Under the pieces are notes generated by a model. That model had not been told where the DNA came from. It worked only from the letters and a program-made list of their open reading frames with translations, and made no database searches. DNA of 64,000 bases from Modicisalibacter muralis (GTDB taxonomy: Bacteria > Pseudomonadota > Gammaproteobacteria > Pseudomonadales > Halomonadaceae): NCBI RefSeq assembly GCF_900102945.1, contig NZ_FNGI01000001.1:124001-188000 (forward strand), given 5' to 3'. How positions within the stretch are numbered: the stretch's first letter is position 1; each line of letters begins with the position of its first letter. The translations under genes and the position numbers were made by a program. Positions 43,581 through 52,964 of the stretch are shown in pieces.

Positions 43581-46046
43581 TTGGTCGATCCGCTTTATGC
43601 CTGGTGGGCGCAGCAATTGGTGCTGTGCGGCTGGGCTTTCGAACCCGATCCAACCGCCGTTGAGCCGGCGCTCGCCGCTGAGAGCCTGGCCCGGCTGGGC
43701 GTGACCGATCGTGGAGAGTTGGGTTGGCGGCTGCTCGAAACCTTCCCGCCTGAAGCGCCGGATCCAGGGCGTCGGCTTGCCGCGTTGGAGCTGCTGGCGC
43801 TGGCCGTGGCGGCGGGCTGGCTCGAGCCGACACAAGGCCAGGCCTGGGTTCAGCGTCTGGCTGGCGCCATCCAGGCGCAGCATGTCACGCTCGACGACTG
43901 GCTGAAGGCGCTGCGTGAGGCGCGTCGGGAAGAGGGCTGGACGCACGGCGACGAAGCGTTCGCCCTTGCCAGCGAGGTGTTGGCCAAACTCGAGCACGAC
44001 GGCGACGGGATGACCTGGGAGCTGTTGGGCGAATACCTGACGACGCGGCGCGACATGCCATTGTGGCCGACCGGCGACGATTGCCGGCTGTGGCGCCTGC
44101 GCGCGGCCTTCGCGCCGGTGTTGACGCTACCGGCCAGTCACTTGCTGGACTGGCCGGATGCCGCTGCCTGGTTGGATGACGTATGGCAGATTCGCGGTCG
44201 CGAGGAACTGATACGGGTGCTGCTGTGGCTGGCAAGCCAGGGCCATCGCTACGGTTGGGATGTGGATGCCTCGCGGTTGCTCGATCAGGATGGTCCGGCG
44301 CGTCAGGCATGGCTGACGGGGCTCGGCGATCAGCGTGAGCAACGTCGCTACGGGCGGGTGTTGCTGGCTTTCATCGAGCGTGGCGAGCCGTTGGAATGGG
44401 CCGCCTGGGATTGGCTGCGGCTAGTCGATCTGGCTTACGCCGGTCTGGCGCTGGGCTGGTTGGAGGCGGCCGAGGCCGAGACCTTCACGGCGCATGCGGC
44501 GGATCTGCTGGCGCGACGCTACAGCGATTGGGCGGCGCTGGCCCAGGCCTACCAGCGTGGCTGCAGCCTGTTCGAAGGTAGCCATCAATCGCGCGATCAG
44601 GTCAGCGACTGGTCGCTATTGTTGCACTCGCCGATCAGCCCGTGGCGAGTGCCGTTGCATGAATTGCTCGACGACGCACGCCGCGAGACCTCGCGAGCGG
44701 CGATTCGCGCCTGGCGCAACGATCCTCGTCATTGGGTGCTGGCACTGGCATCGATACGCGAGCCGGAACTGCTCTATCGGCAGGGCATCGGTATGGCCGT
44801 GGACGAAACCCGACGCCAGGACGCGCGGCGTTATCTGGCCGAGAGCCTGGGGCTGTTTTCCGACGAAGGCGTCGAGGGGCTGGCGCGCTACTGGCTACCG
44901 GCCTTGGCTCATCATCTCAATCAGCTGGCCGCCGATGCCGCGCACGGCTCGTTGCCATCGCTGGAAACGCCCTTTGGACGCCCGCCGGCCGAGGCCGTGC
45001 GTCTGCGCGATGGATTGAAGAACTGCGTGCGCCATGCTGCGACCATTCATATGGCCGAAAAGTATGCCTTTTACCTGCTGATGGCCGGCGATAGCGGCGA
45101 CTTCGATGGTACCGGCCTGGCTGGCCTGGGCGAGTCGCTGCGTGGCGCGCTGTGCCGTTTCTATTCCGACCCTCGGCGCCTGCTCGATGCCTGGGTGGCC
45201 TGGGAAACCGCTTTGCCCGAGATGCCTGACGACACCTTGGTTCATGAGATCCGCTGGCATCGCGATGATCCGGGCAGCCTCTTCCATTGGCTCGACTGGC
45301 ATCAGGCCCAGTGGCGGGAGCCGGGGCCGCGCCCGACGCTTAGCCGCTTCACCGCGCTGGCCCTGACCGGTCCCTTGAATGCCGGCATGTGGGGCGAGCC
45401 GCAGCGCGAAGGCAGTATCGAACGCGAAGCGCTGCATCAGTGGCTCGACAATCAGTATGGGCTGCACAGCGGTGCCGACCTGCGCGATTTCCTCGATTTT
45501 CTGCTCGAGGTCGGCGATCGTCAGGAATACCAGATCAACTACGCGCCCTATACCCTCAACCGAGCCCGGCTGGAGGAGGAGATCGCGATTCTCGAATCCG
45601 ACGATTGCGGCGAGGAGGAACGCAATCATTTGCTGCGTTTGCGGCGCGTGCGCGACAACGATGCCGGCTGCAACGACGTCGACTTGACCGCCTGGGATCT
45701 CGCCCAGGTGGTGGATCTGGCGATTGCCGGGCGCAGCCTGGGCTGGCTAGAAGCCCCGGCATTTGGCGCGATACTCGATGCCGCGCAAAGCCAGGCTCAG
45801 AGCCACTATGGCAACTGGCGCGATTACGCCCGGGGGCTGTATGCCGGTTACGCTTTTTTCATGGGCGAAACCGAGGAGCGTGAGGCGTTTCTGGTGAGCT
45901 TTCGCGAAGGACTGGTGGCCTGGCTGAGTGGCGCACCGCCACTCGCGGGGGCCTGGGCGAGCCTGGATTTTCCCGGAGCGAGCCCGCGGCACTGGGCGCC
46001 GCTGCACATCGATACGCTGCCCGGTGACGCCAGGACGCTGCATTGA
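43581..46046 (+). CDS. Large DUF1266-family protein with repeated DUF1266-like units
   Basis: About 821-residue hydrophilic protein with no signal peptide or membrane helix. Two clear repeats, AAWDWLRLVDLAYAGLALGW...LFEG (about residues 273-333) and TAWDLAQVVDLAIAGRSLGW...FFMG (about 704-763), match the DUF1266 C-terminal pattern; a weaker unit (ALELLALAVAAGWLEP) lies near residue 55. E. coli YbeU/YbeR carry one such domain. The start is uncertain: TTG 43581 has AGAGG 6 bases upstream and begins with DPLYAWWAQQL, while ATG 43551 has no ribosome site. Function unknown; DUF1266 proteins are sometimes found near contact-dependent or polymorphic systems, but nothing here supports that. Confidence 0.7.
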   Translation: MVDPLYAWWAQQLVLCGWAFEPDPTAVEPALAAESLARLGVTDRGELGWRLLETFPPEAPDPGRRLAALELLALAVAAGWLEPTQGQAWVQRLAGAIQAQHVTLDDWLKALREARREEGWTHGDEAFALASEVLAKLEHDGDGMTWELLGEYLTTRRDMPLWPTGDDCRLWRLRAAFAPVLTLPASHLLDWPDAAAWLDDVWQIRGREELIRVLLWLASQGHRYGWDVDASRLLDQDGPARQAWLTGLGDQREQRRYGRVLLAFIERGEPLEWAAWDWLRLVDLAYAGLALGWLEAAEAETFTAHAADLLARRYSDWAALAQAYQRGCSLFEGSHQSRDQVSDWSLLLHSPISPWRVPLHELLDDARRETSRAAIRAWRNDPRHWVLALASIREPELLYRQGIGMAVDETRRQDARRYLAESLGLFSDEGVEGLARYWLPALAHHLNQLAADAAHGSLPSLETPFGRPPAEAVRLRDGLKNCVRHAATIHMAEKYAFYLLMAGDSGDFDGTGLAGLGESLRGALCRFYSDPRRLLDAWVAWETALPEMPDDTLVHEIRWHRDDPGSLFHWLDWHQAQWREPGPRPTLSRFTALALTGPLNAGMWGEPQREGSIEREALHQWLDNQYGLHSGADLRDFLDFLLEVGDRQEYQINYAPYTLNRARLEEEIAILESDDCGEEERNHLLRLRRVRDNDAGCNDVDLTAWDLAQVVDLAIAGRSLGWLEAPAFGAILDAAQSQAQSHYGNWRDYARGLYAGYAFFMGETEEREAFLVSFREGLVAWLSGAPPLAGAWASLDFPGASPRHWAPLHIDTLPGDARTLH

Positions 46047-46126
46047 GCCGCAAACCGTTAATCTAATAACAACTCATTGGATGGTCGCTGGCTTGCCGGC
46101 GACCGGAGTTCCACGCAGGAACCCGT

Positions 46127-47428
46127 ATGACTCCTTGCAAGTCCCTTGTCGGTCGCCGGCTGACCGTAGCGTTCCTGTTGACTGCGCTGGCGACGTTCAG
46201 CGTGGCGCTGCACGTGAGTTTCCCCAACATGGGCGGACACGGCTTGCGCCTGCCGTTCAATGCGGCGCTGTGGATGGGTATGGCGCTGATGATTGCGCTG
46301 GCGCTGTGGCCGGCGACGCGCGGGCGTATCCGCGTCAGCGGTTTTCAGCGCGGGCTGTGGCTGGTGGTGGCGTTGCTCTGGTTGCCGCTGGCCTGGTCGT
46401 GGGATGCGACCGCCATGAGCGCGGTGCCGCGCTTGCTCGGGCTGACCGCCGGGGCGCTATTGCTGTTGGGGCTCGAGCAGCTTGCCCTGGAGCGTCGCCA
46501 TTGGGTGGCGTTGTTATGCACGATCTATCTTGGCACCTTGTTGGAAACCGCCTTCGCCTGGGTCCAGTACACGCTGCTCGAACCCGGTAATTGGGTAGGT
46601 TTCAGCCCCGATTACGGTCGCCCCTGGGGGATCTTTCAGCAGTCCAACGTGCTGGCGTCGTTTCTAGCCACCGGGCTTGCGATCTCGGCGTGGCTGCTCG
46701 GCGAGGCGCAAAAGCATTGGCTGCGTAGCCTGGCATTGTTGGCGCCACTGGCCATGCCGGCGATGCTGCTGGTACTGGTATCGCGCATCGGGTGGCTGGC
46801 GAGCCTGGTGGTCATCGTATTGTCGGTAGCCCACCTGTGGGGGCGCGACCGGCGCGTTGCCCGTGCCTGGCTGCTGGCGTTACTGGCTGGTTGCGTTATC
46901 GCCGTGGCACTGTGGTTCGCTACCGAGGGGCTGGTGCGCTCCAGCGCGGCGTTGGGTAATACCGGCGCGCGCACCCATGTCTATATGCATGCGCTGCGCA
47001 TGATCCTCGAAGCGCCACTCGTCGGCTGGGGCTATGGTGATTTCCAGTACGCCTTCATCCAAAGCTTCGCCGATTGGCGCGCGGCTCATCCCGGTATCGG
47101 CACGGCGATTTCGGGTAGCTTCGACCATCCGCATAACGAATTGCTGTTGTGGGGCGTCGAGGGTGGGGTATTGCCGATGGCGGCGCTGCTCGGCGCGGTG
47201 CTATGGATCGCCTGGCGGCTGTGGCGCCATGGCCCGCATGGCGAGCGGCTGATGCTGATGGCGCTATTGGCGCCACTGGCGCTGCATGCCATGACCGAAT
47301 ACCCGTTCTACCATTCGCTCGCTCACTGGTTGGCCTTCGTGCTGCTGCTGGGACTATTGGCTAGCCGTTGCTGGCCGACGACCGAGCGCGCCAACCGCTA
47401 TACCTTCGGTATTCGTGTTGGTGCCTGA
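46127..47428 (+). CDS. PglL-type O-oligosaccharyltransferase, N-terminal part (interrupted gene)
   Basis: 433-residue polytopic membrane protein with about ten to twelve helices and the Wzy_C periplasmic loop: GRPWGIFQQSNVLASFLATG, LEAPLVGWGYGDFQYAF, and FDHPHNELLLWGVEGGVLPM with the catalytic-type His. These are PglL hallmarks (transfer of lipid-linked glycan to Ser/Thr of pilin or other proteins, or to lipid A core). AGGAA precedes ATG 46127. Translation stops at an in-frame TGA (47426-47428). The frame beyond, beginning two codons later, carries the expected C-terminal Wzy_C_2 region, and the joined length of 600 residues is normal for PglL. The split is therefore a nonsense mutation, a sequencing error, or readthrough. 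Confidence 0.8.
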   Translation: MTPCKSLVGRRLTVAFLLTALATFSVALHVSFPNMGGHGLRLPFNAALWMGMALMIALALWPATRGRIRVSGFQRGLWLVVALLWLPLAWSWDATAMSAVPRLLGLTAGALLLLGLEQLALERRHWVALLCTIYLGTLLETAFAWVQYTLLEPGNWVGFSPDYGRPWGIFQQSNVLASFLATGLAISAWLLGEAQKHWLRSLALLAPLAMPAMLLVLVSRIGWLASLVVIVLSVAHLWGRDRRVARAWLLALLAGCVIAVALWFATEGLVRSSAALGNTGARTHVYMHALRMILEAPLVGWGYGDFQYAFIQSFADWRAAHPGIGTAISGSFDHPHNELLLWGVEGGVLPMAALLGAVLWIAWRLWRHGPHGERLMLMALLAPLALHAMTEYPFYHSLAHWLAFVLLLGLLASRCWPTTERANRYTFGIRVGA

Positions 47429-47434
47429 CTGGGC

Positions 47435-47929
47435 GTGCCTCTCGTGTGGCTGTTCATGATCACGCATCTGTACAGCCTGTGGCAGGTCAGCGCCTATTTG
47501 CAGAGCGGCGGCAAGGAAGTTCAGCGCTTGGCGCGGGTGATCAATCCGCTGGGGATTCCCGAGACGCTGGATTTCATGCTGATGACCCAACAGCTCGATG
47601 CCGGCGCCGGACTGGGCATGATGGACCAGGTGCGCGATTACCTGGCGTGGGCCGAGCGCACGGCGCGCCATTATCCGACACCGGCGTTATACGCCAACAT
47701 GATCGAAGCATGGCGAGTCCTGGGCGATAAGGCACAGGCCGAGGCGATGCTGGCTCGGGCCGAGCATCTATATCCCGGTGACGCGACGATCGTCGCCGCC
47801 GGCAAGCGGCTGAACGCCAGTGCTGCCGCGCCGGCGACTTTTGCGCTGGAGGCTTCCCGCTCGGAGGCGGCAGGCATCTCCGGTCACGACAGCGGGCTTG
47901 GCTCGGCGGCTATCGCTCCTAAGCCATAG
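47435..47929 (+). pseudogene. PglL C-terminal part (Wzy_C_2 region) after an in-frame TGA
   Basis: Same frame as the gene above; codon 434 of the joined frame is TGA and GTG 47435 follows two codons later. The 164-residue stretch starts with the last membrane helix (PLVWLFMITHLYSLWQV) and continues as a periplasmic TPR-like tail (ETLDFMLMTQQLDAGAGL, YPTPALYANMIEAWRVLGDKAQAEAMLARAEHLYP), which is the PF11846 region of PglL. No ribosome site is visible before the GTG, so independent translation is unlikely except by restart after the stop. Codon use is intact, so the break is recent. Confidence 0.7.
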
Positions 47930-48012
47930 ATGTGCCAGGCATTCCAGGGCCGCTGGAGTGGTGTGGCAATGACAGGCGACGGCGTTTGCTCTATCATCGA
48001 ATCTTCATATGT

Positions 48013-48099
48013 GCGGGCACCGCTTCGCGTGCCTGCTTACCATGGTTAATGGGCCGATGACAGGCCGCTTTGGGAGTGGTACTTCGGGCATCACTCCCA
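48013..48099 (+). other. Two hairpins in the gap before the NlpC/P60 gene
   Basis: In the 233-base gap, GCGGGCAC (48013-48020) pairs with GTGCCTGC (48029-48036) around a TTC-containing loop, followed by TT; it may end the PglL transcript. A second inverted pair TGGGAGTG (48071-48078) / CACTCCCA (48092-48099) follows, enclosing GTACTTCGGGCAT. The latter would lie in the leader of the lipoprotein gene. No known riboswitch class was recognised. Confidence 0.4.
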
Positions 48100-48162
48100 C
48101 AGCGACATTTCACCGCGCAGGCATCGGTGGGGTCGGTTCGATGGAGCGAACGAGGTCGCTGG

Positions 48163-48765
48163 ATGCTTCGTGTTACTGCCGTGTGTCTGTTATTGGCCGG
48201 CGTGTTGAGCGGCTGTGCGGGGGCGCCCCGAACACCACCCGCCGATGCCCACATGAAGGGGGCGCTTGGTTCGTCTGCCCATGGTGCGTACCGTTTGTCA
48301 CCGGTCAATCAGTTGGCCGAGCAGTTGCGTGGTTTCCGGCAAGCCTCGCCGGAACTGGTCCGCCAGGCACTGCTCGACGAGCATAAGCGCTGGGTGGGCA
48401 CGCCCTACGTGCTGGGCGGTGAAAGCCAGCGTGGCATCGATTGTTCGGCACTGGTCCAGCAGGTCTTCGACGAGGCGTTCGCGGTGGAGCTGCCGCGTAC
48501 CACCGGTGACCAGGTATTGGAGGGCCAACGCATCGCGCGCGATGAACTGAACCCCGGCGATCTGGTGTTCTTTCGCCCGCCAGGGCCCTATCGGCATGTC
48601 GGCGTGTATGTCGGCGAGGGCCGCTTTCTACATGCCTCATCATCCCAGGGCGTGATCCTCTCGCGTCTGGATAACGTCTACTGGAATCGCTATTACTGGC
48701 AGGCCCGTCGGCCGCTGGCGCGCACCGAGCTTGCACAGCGCGTTATACAGGCCAATGAGGGCTGA
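48163..48765 (+). CDS. NlpC/P60-family lipoprotein endopeptidase (Spr/MepS-like)
   Basis: 200-residue predicted outer-membrane-anchored murein hydrolase that cleaves peptide cross-links in peptidoglycan. The N terminus is a lipoprotein signal with lipobox LSGC after VTAVCLLLAGV. The NlpC/P60 domain has the catalytic Cys in GIDCSALVQQVF and the His in YRHVGVYVG plus FLHASSSQGV. ATG 48163 starts at the signal peptide; the upstream in-frame ATG 48070 would place 31 residues before it. The MFS gene follows 14 bases later. Confidence 0.88.
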   Translation: MLRVTAVCLLLAGVLSGCAGAPRTPPADAHMKGALGSSAHGAYRLSPVNQLAEQLRGFRQASPELVRQALLDEHKRWVGTPYVLGGESQRGIDCSALVQQVFDEAFAVELPRTTGDQVLEGQRIARDELNPGDLVFFRPPGPYRHVGVYVGEGRFLHASSSQGVILSRLDNVYWNRYYWQARRPLARTELAQRVIQANEG

Positions 48766-48779
48766 AGAGGCACTGCCTC

Positions 48780-49976
48780 ATGATCGAAGCCTATAGCCGT
48801 GACTGGTGGCGTGCGACCCTGGCGTTGTGTCTGGGCTCGTTTACCGTGTTCGTCAACCTGTATGCCGTGCAGCCGCTGTTACCGGCGCTGCGCCAGGACT
48901 TCGACGTGTCGACCTTGACGGCCTCGTTGGCGATGGGTGCCTCGACGCTGACCCTGGCGGTTTCGTTGCTGATCTATGGCCCGCTGTCCGATGCCATCGG
49001 TCGCGGTGCGATCATGCGCATAACCTTGCTACTCGCCACGCTGTGTTCGCTGATACTGCCATTCGTCGCCGATTTCACCAGCCTATTGCTGCTGCGCAGC
49101 CTACAGGGCCTGGTGCTGGGTGGGTTGCCGGCCGTGGCGATTGCCTGGATGGGCGATGAGTTCGACAAGCCGGCATTGATGCTGGCGGTAGGATTCTACA
49201 TCAGTGCCAACACGCTGGGCGGCATCGGCGGTCGCGTACTCGGCGGCATCGCCGGAGAGTACGGCGGCTGGCAGGCGAGTTTCCTGAGCGTGGGGCTGCT
49301 CAGCCTGATCTGCCTGGCGGTATTCTGGCGGCTGCTGCCGCCGGCGCGATGTTTCAAGCCATCACCGCTGCGCCTCGGTGTGGCCTTGGCCTCGCTGGGC
49401 GGGCATCTACGCAATCCGCTGCTGTTGGGTGCCTATCTGATCGGCGGGCTCAATTTCTTTATCTTCATCAACCAGTACAGTTACATCACGTTTCGACTCA
49501 GCGATGCGCCTTACGCGTTGTCGACCCAGTGGCTGGGGATGATCTTCTTCACTTACCTGGGTGGCACGCTGGGCTCGGCGTTGTCCGGGCGCGTCGCGCA
49601 GCGTCTTTCCCAGCCGGTGTGCATGATGCTGGGCATCGCGATTCTGATGGCGGGCAGCCTGGTGACGATGGCCGCTTCATTGGCGATGATCCTGCTCGGG
49701 CTGACGATTGCTGCCTTTGGTTTCTTCCTCGCCCACTCGACGGCCTCGAGTTGGGTGGGTCGTCAGGCGCTGCGCGCTCGCGGCAGCGCCTCGGCACTCT
49801 ACCTGGTGTTCTATTATTCGGGCGCCAGCCTCGGCGGGTTCTACCTCGAGCCCTTCTGGCAGGCCGCCGGCTGGTTCGGAGTCATAGCGGCTTCATGGCT
49901 GGTGCTGGCCATGACCATGGCGATCGCCGCCTGGTTATGGTGGCGGGAGCGCGTCGACCTCATCTCGATCCGCTAG
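48780..49976 (+). CDS. MFS transporter (YnfM-like)
   Basis: 398-residue 12-helix inner-membrane protein. The first half has YAVQPLLPALRQDFDVS and the MFS motif-A region GPLSDAIGRGAIMRI; the second half has FINQYSYITFRLSDAPYALS and the C-terminal ARGSASALYLVFYYSGASLGG. This pattern is that of the YnfM/inner-membrane arabinose-type exporter group. It lies 14 bases after the lipoprotein gene. Substrate unknown. Confidence 0.82.
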   Translation: MIEAYSRDWWRATLALCLGSFTVFVNLYAVQPLLPALRQDFDVSTLTASLAMGASTLTLAVSLLIYGPLSDAIGRGAIMRITLLLATLCSLILPFVADFTSLLLLRSLQGLVLGGLPAVAIAWMGDEFDKPALMLAVGFYISANTLGGIGGRVLGGIAGEYGGWQASFLSVGLLSLICLAVFWRLLPPARCFKPSPLRLGVALASLGGHLRNPLLLGAYLIGGLNFFIFINQYSYITFRLSDAPYALSTQWLGMIFFTYLGGTLGSALSGRVAQRLSQPVCMMLGIAILMAGSLVTMAASLAMILLGLTIAAFGFFLAHSTASSWVGRQALRARGSASALYLVFYYSGASLGGFYLEPFWQAAGWFGVIAASWLVLAMTMAIAAWLWWRERVDLISIR

Positions 49977-49985
49977 TGCGACCGG

Positions 49986-50600
49986 CTATTTGCCGGGCAA
50001 GCCCGCCTGTTCACCCCAGATTTCTTCCAGGCGATCGGTGCGACCACAGCCGGCCTTGTAGAAACGGTAGCGTATCGGGTTCTTCTCATAGTAATTCTGA
50101 TGGTATTCCTCGGCGTCCCAGAAGCGCTCGGCGGGGATGATCTGTGTGGCGATCTCGCGGTCGAAGCGCTGTTCCAGTTCGGCCCTGGTTTCTCCGGCCA
50201 GGCGCTTTTGCCGTTCGTTATGATAGAAAATGGCACTGCGATATTGGGCGCCCGCGTCACAGAACTGGCGGTTCTCGGCGAAGGGGTCGATGTTGTGCCA
50301 GAACGCCTCGAGTAGGGTGGCGTAATCGACCTTGTCGGGATCGTACTCGACGCGCACCGACTCGATGTGTTGGGTATCGCCGCTGGAAACCTGCTGATAG
50401 GTTGGGTTGTCCTGCTCGCCACCGGTATAACCCGAGGTGGTGGATAGCACCCCGTCAATCTCGTCATAGGCTTGTTCAACGCACCAGAAACAGCCGCCGG
50501 CGAACGTGGCTTTAGCAGGTTGCTGGGCGTCGTTCTGGGCAAGAACGGCAGGCGAAAGGGTCGCTAAGGACAGCGCCAGCAATGGTAGGCAAGCACGCAT
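49986..50600 (-). CDS. msrA: Peptide-methionine (S)-S-oxide reductase, exported
   Basis: 204-residue MsrA repairing methionine-S-sulfoxide. It has the catalytic motif TFAGGCFWCVE, followed by GVLSTTSGYTGG, VRVEYDPDKVDY, FWHNIDPF, CDAGAQYRSAIFYH and FWDAEEYHQNYY. A cleavable signal peptide (LPLLALSLATLSPAVLA) marks it as periplasmic, unlike the cytoplasmic E. coli enzyme. GGGAGA precedes ATG 50600. No MsrB domain is fused. It is convergent with the MFS gene and divergent from the flavoprotein fusion. Confidence 0.93.
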   Translation of the reverse strand: MRACLPLLALSLATLSPAVLAQNDAQQPAKATFAGGCFWCVEQAYDEIDGVLSTTSGYTGGEQDNPTYQQVSSGDTQHIESVRVEYDPDKVDYATLLEAFWHNIDPFAENRQFCDAGAQYRSAIFYHNERQKRLAGETRAELEQRFDREIATQIIPAERFWDAEEYHQNYYEKNPIRYRFYKAGCGRTDRLEEIWGEQAGLPGK

Positions 50601-50745
50601 GGGTAAATCTCCCGGATCGATGAGGGTCTGTGTGTTGGAGGCGCAATGCATTGCCAGGTTCCATTGGACGAGGGGCAACCCGTTATGATGGTCGAAATGC
50701 CAAACGGCGAAACCGCGCCGCCCCAATCGCCAAGGAGTGCCATAC

Positions 50746-52914
50746 GTGAGTCGCAAGCGCCTGATGTTATTAGCGGTGGTTGCCATCGCGATTGCCGTGT
50801 TCTTCGCCAGTGGCGCTTATGAAGCGCTGACGCTCGAAAATATCAAGATGCAACAGGCGCGCTTTCAGGCCTGGTTCGATGCCGAGCCCTGGCTGGTGGC
50901 CGGCGGTTTTTTCACCGCCTACGTAGCCATGGCGGCGCTGTCGCTACCCGGTGCAGCATTGATGACGCTGCTTGCCGGGGCGTTGTTCGGGTTGGGCTGG
51001 GGGGTGCTGATCGTCTCTTTCGCCAGCGCCATCGGCGCGACGCTGGCTTTTCTGATCGCACGCCTGCTCGCTCAGGAGTCGTTGGAGCGCCGTTTTGCCC
51101 GCCAGTTGGCGGGCATCAATCGCGGCATCGAGCGTGAAGGGGCCTTTTACCTGTTCACCCTGCGCCTGGTGCCGATCTTTCCGTTCTTCGTCATCAACCT
51201 GGTGATGGGGCTGACCCGCATGCGGGCGCGGACCTTTTACTGGGTCAGCCAGTTGGGCATGTTGCCCGCCACGCTGGTCTACGTGAATGCCGGGCAGGAA
51301 TTGGGCGAATTGCAGAGCCTTGGCGGTATCCTTTCACCGGAATTGATCATTTCTTTCGTGCTGATTGGGCTGTTCCCATTGCTAGCCCGCTGGCTGATCG
51401 ACATCGTAAAGCGTCGCAGGGTGGCACGGCGTTTCGCCAGGCCGCGCGGCTTCGATTACGACATCGTGGTGATTGGCGCCGGCTCGGCGGGTTTGGTGGC
51501 GAGCTATATCGCCGCGGCGCTCAAGTCGCGGGTGGCTCTGATCGAGCGCGATCGCATGGGTGGCGACTGCCTGAATACCGGCTGCGTGCCTTCCAAGGCC
51601 TTGATCCGTGCGTCGCGGATTGCCCAGACGGTGCGCGAGGGCGCGCGTTACGGTATCGATGCCGGCGAACCACGCATCGACTTCACTCGGGTCATGCGTC
51701 ATGTACAGCGAGCGATCGACGAGGTTGCGCCGCATGACAGCCGCGAGCGCTATGCCTCGCTGGGCGTCGAGGTGATCGCGGGCGAGGCCTATCTGCAGAC
51801 GCCCTGGGAAGTGCGGGTCGGCGAGCGCGTGCTGAATACGCGCCATGTGATCATCGCCAGCGGAGCGCGCCCGAGGATTCCCGAGCTGCCGGGTCTCGAT
51901 ACGCTCGATGTGCTGACCTCGGAGAATCTATGGCGTCTCGAATCGCTGCCCGAACGGTTGGTGATTCTGGGCGGTGGGCCGATCGGCTGCGAGCTGGGCC
52001 AGGCGTTCGCCCGGCTGGGTAGCCGGGTAACGCTGGTGCAGCGTGGCGCCCAGCTATTGCCTCGTGAGGATGCCGATATCGCCGCGGCACTGGAACGACA
52101 GTTACGCCAAGAGGGTGTCGCACTGCATCTGGCAACGACGGCGCTGCGCATCGAGTCGGGTCCCAGCCATGGCGATAATGCCAAGGTGCTGGTGATCGAG
52201 TCGACCGATCGGCCTGGCGGTGGTACCGAGCGTGTGGCCTTCGACCGCCTGCTGGTGGCCACGGGGCGCGAGGCCAACGTGACGGGGCTGGGCCTCGAGG
52301 CGCTGGGGATCGGCATCGATGAGCGCGGCACGCTGGACGTGGATGGCACGCTGCGTAGCCTGCACCCCAACATCTGGGCCTGCGGCGATGTCGCCGGGCC
52401 TTATCAACTGACCCATGCCAGCGCGCACCAGGCCTGGCATGCCACCGTCAATGCCCTGTTTGGCGAGATCAAACGCTTCTCGGTCGATTATCGCAACCTG
52501 CCGGCGGTAACTTTCACCCAGCCGGAGGTGGCACGGGTCGGGCTCAACGAACGCGAAGCCAAGGCGCAGGGCATCGCTTTCGAGACGACCCGCTACGATT
52601 TCGCCGAGCTGGATCGTGCGATCGCCGAGGGCGAGACCGAGGGTTTCATCAAGGTGCTGACCGTGCCGGGCAAGGATCGTATCCTGGGTGTCAGCATCGT
52701 CGGTCATCATGCCGGCGAACTGCTCGCCGAATTCACCCTGGCGATGACGCGTGGCATTGGCCTCAATAAACTGCTCGGAACGATTCATCCGTACCCGACC
52801 TTTTCGGAGGCGGTAAAGGCCAGCGCCGGCGTGTGGAAAAACGCTCACAAGCCCGAACGTGTACTGGGCTGGCTCGAACGTTACTTCGCCTGGCGACGCC
52901 GTGGGCGCAACTGA
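50746..52914 (+). CDS. VTT-domain / pyridine-nucleotide-disulfide oxidoreductase fusion
   Basis: 722-residue membrane flavoprotein. Residues 1 to about 225 form a VTT/TVP38 (DedA-related) membrane domain with FFTAYVAMAALSLPGAALMTLLAGALFG and the LRLVPIFPFFVINLVMG re-entrant motif. Residues about 235-722 form a mercuric-reductase-like enzyme: FAD motif DIVVIGAGSAGLVAS, redox pair Cys275/Cys280 in GGDCLNTGCVPSK, NAD motif VILGGGPIGCELGQAF, WACGDVAG and the dimerisation end with HPYPTFSEA. GTG 50746 has AAGGAG 8 bases upstream. No HMA mercury-binding domain is present, so mercury reduction is unlikely. The physiological acceptor is unknown; the fold suggests a membrane-linked thiol or quinone redox role. 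Confidence 0.85.
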   Translation: MSRKRLMLLAVVAIAIAVFFASGAYEALTLENIKMQQARFQAWFDAEPWLVAGGFFTAYVAMAALSLPGAALMTLLAGALFGLGWGVLIVSFASAIGATLAFLIARLLAQESLERRFARQLAGINRGIEREGAFYLFTLRLVPIFPFFVINLVMGLTRMRARTFYWVSQLGMLPATLVYVNAGQELGELQSLGGILSPELIISFVLIGLFPLLARWLIDIVKRRRVARRFARPRGFDYDIVVIGAGSAGLVASYIAAALKSRVALIERDRMGGDCLNTGCVPSKALIRASRIAQTVREGARYGIDAGEPRIDFTRVMRHVQRAIDEVAPHDSRERYASLGVEVIAGEAYLQTPWEVRVGERVLNTRHVIIASGARPRIPELPGLDTLDVLTSENLWRLESLPERLVILGGGPIGCELGQAFARLGSRVTLVQRGAQLLPREDADIAAALERQLRQEGVALHLATTALRIESGPSHGDNAKVLVIESTDRPGGGTERVAFDRLLVATGREANVTGLGLEALGIGIDERGTLDVDGTLRSLHPNIWACGDVAGPYQLTHASAHQAWHATVNALFGEIKRFSVDYRNLPAVTFTQPEVARVGLNEREAKAQGIAFETTRYDFAELDRAIAEGETEGFIKVLTVPGKDRILGVSIVGHHAGELLAEFTLAMTRGIGLNKLLGTIHPYPTFSEAVKASAGVWKNAHKPERVLGWLERYFAWRRRGRN

Positions 52915-52964
52915 GACATGAGCCTGACGGAGTACGCGAAAGGTCATTGAAACAGGAAGTCGCC

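Noticed and set aside
47426-47428. UGA selenocysteine codon in the PglL gene
   Set aside because: PglL proteins are not known selenoproteins, the position is not catalytic, and no convincing SECIS-type hairpin directly follows the codon.
50746-52914. Mercuric reductase (merA)
   Set aside because: The core resembles MerA but lacks the HMA domain and the C-terminal Cys pair, has a VTT membrane domain instead, and no mer genes are nearby.
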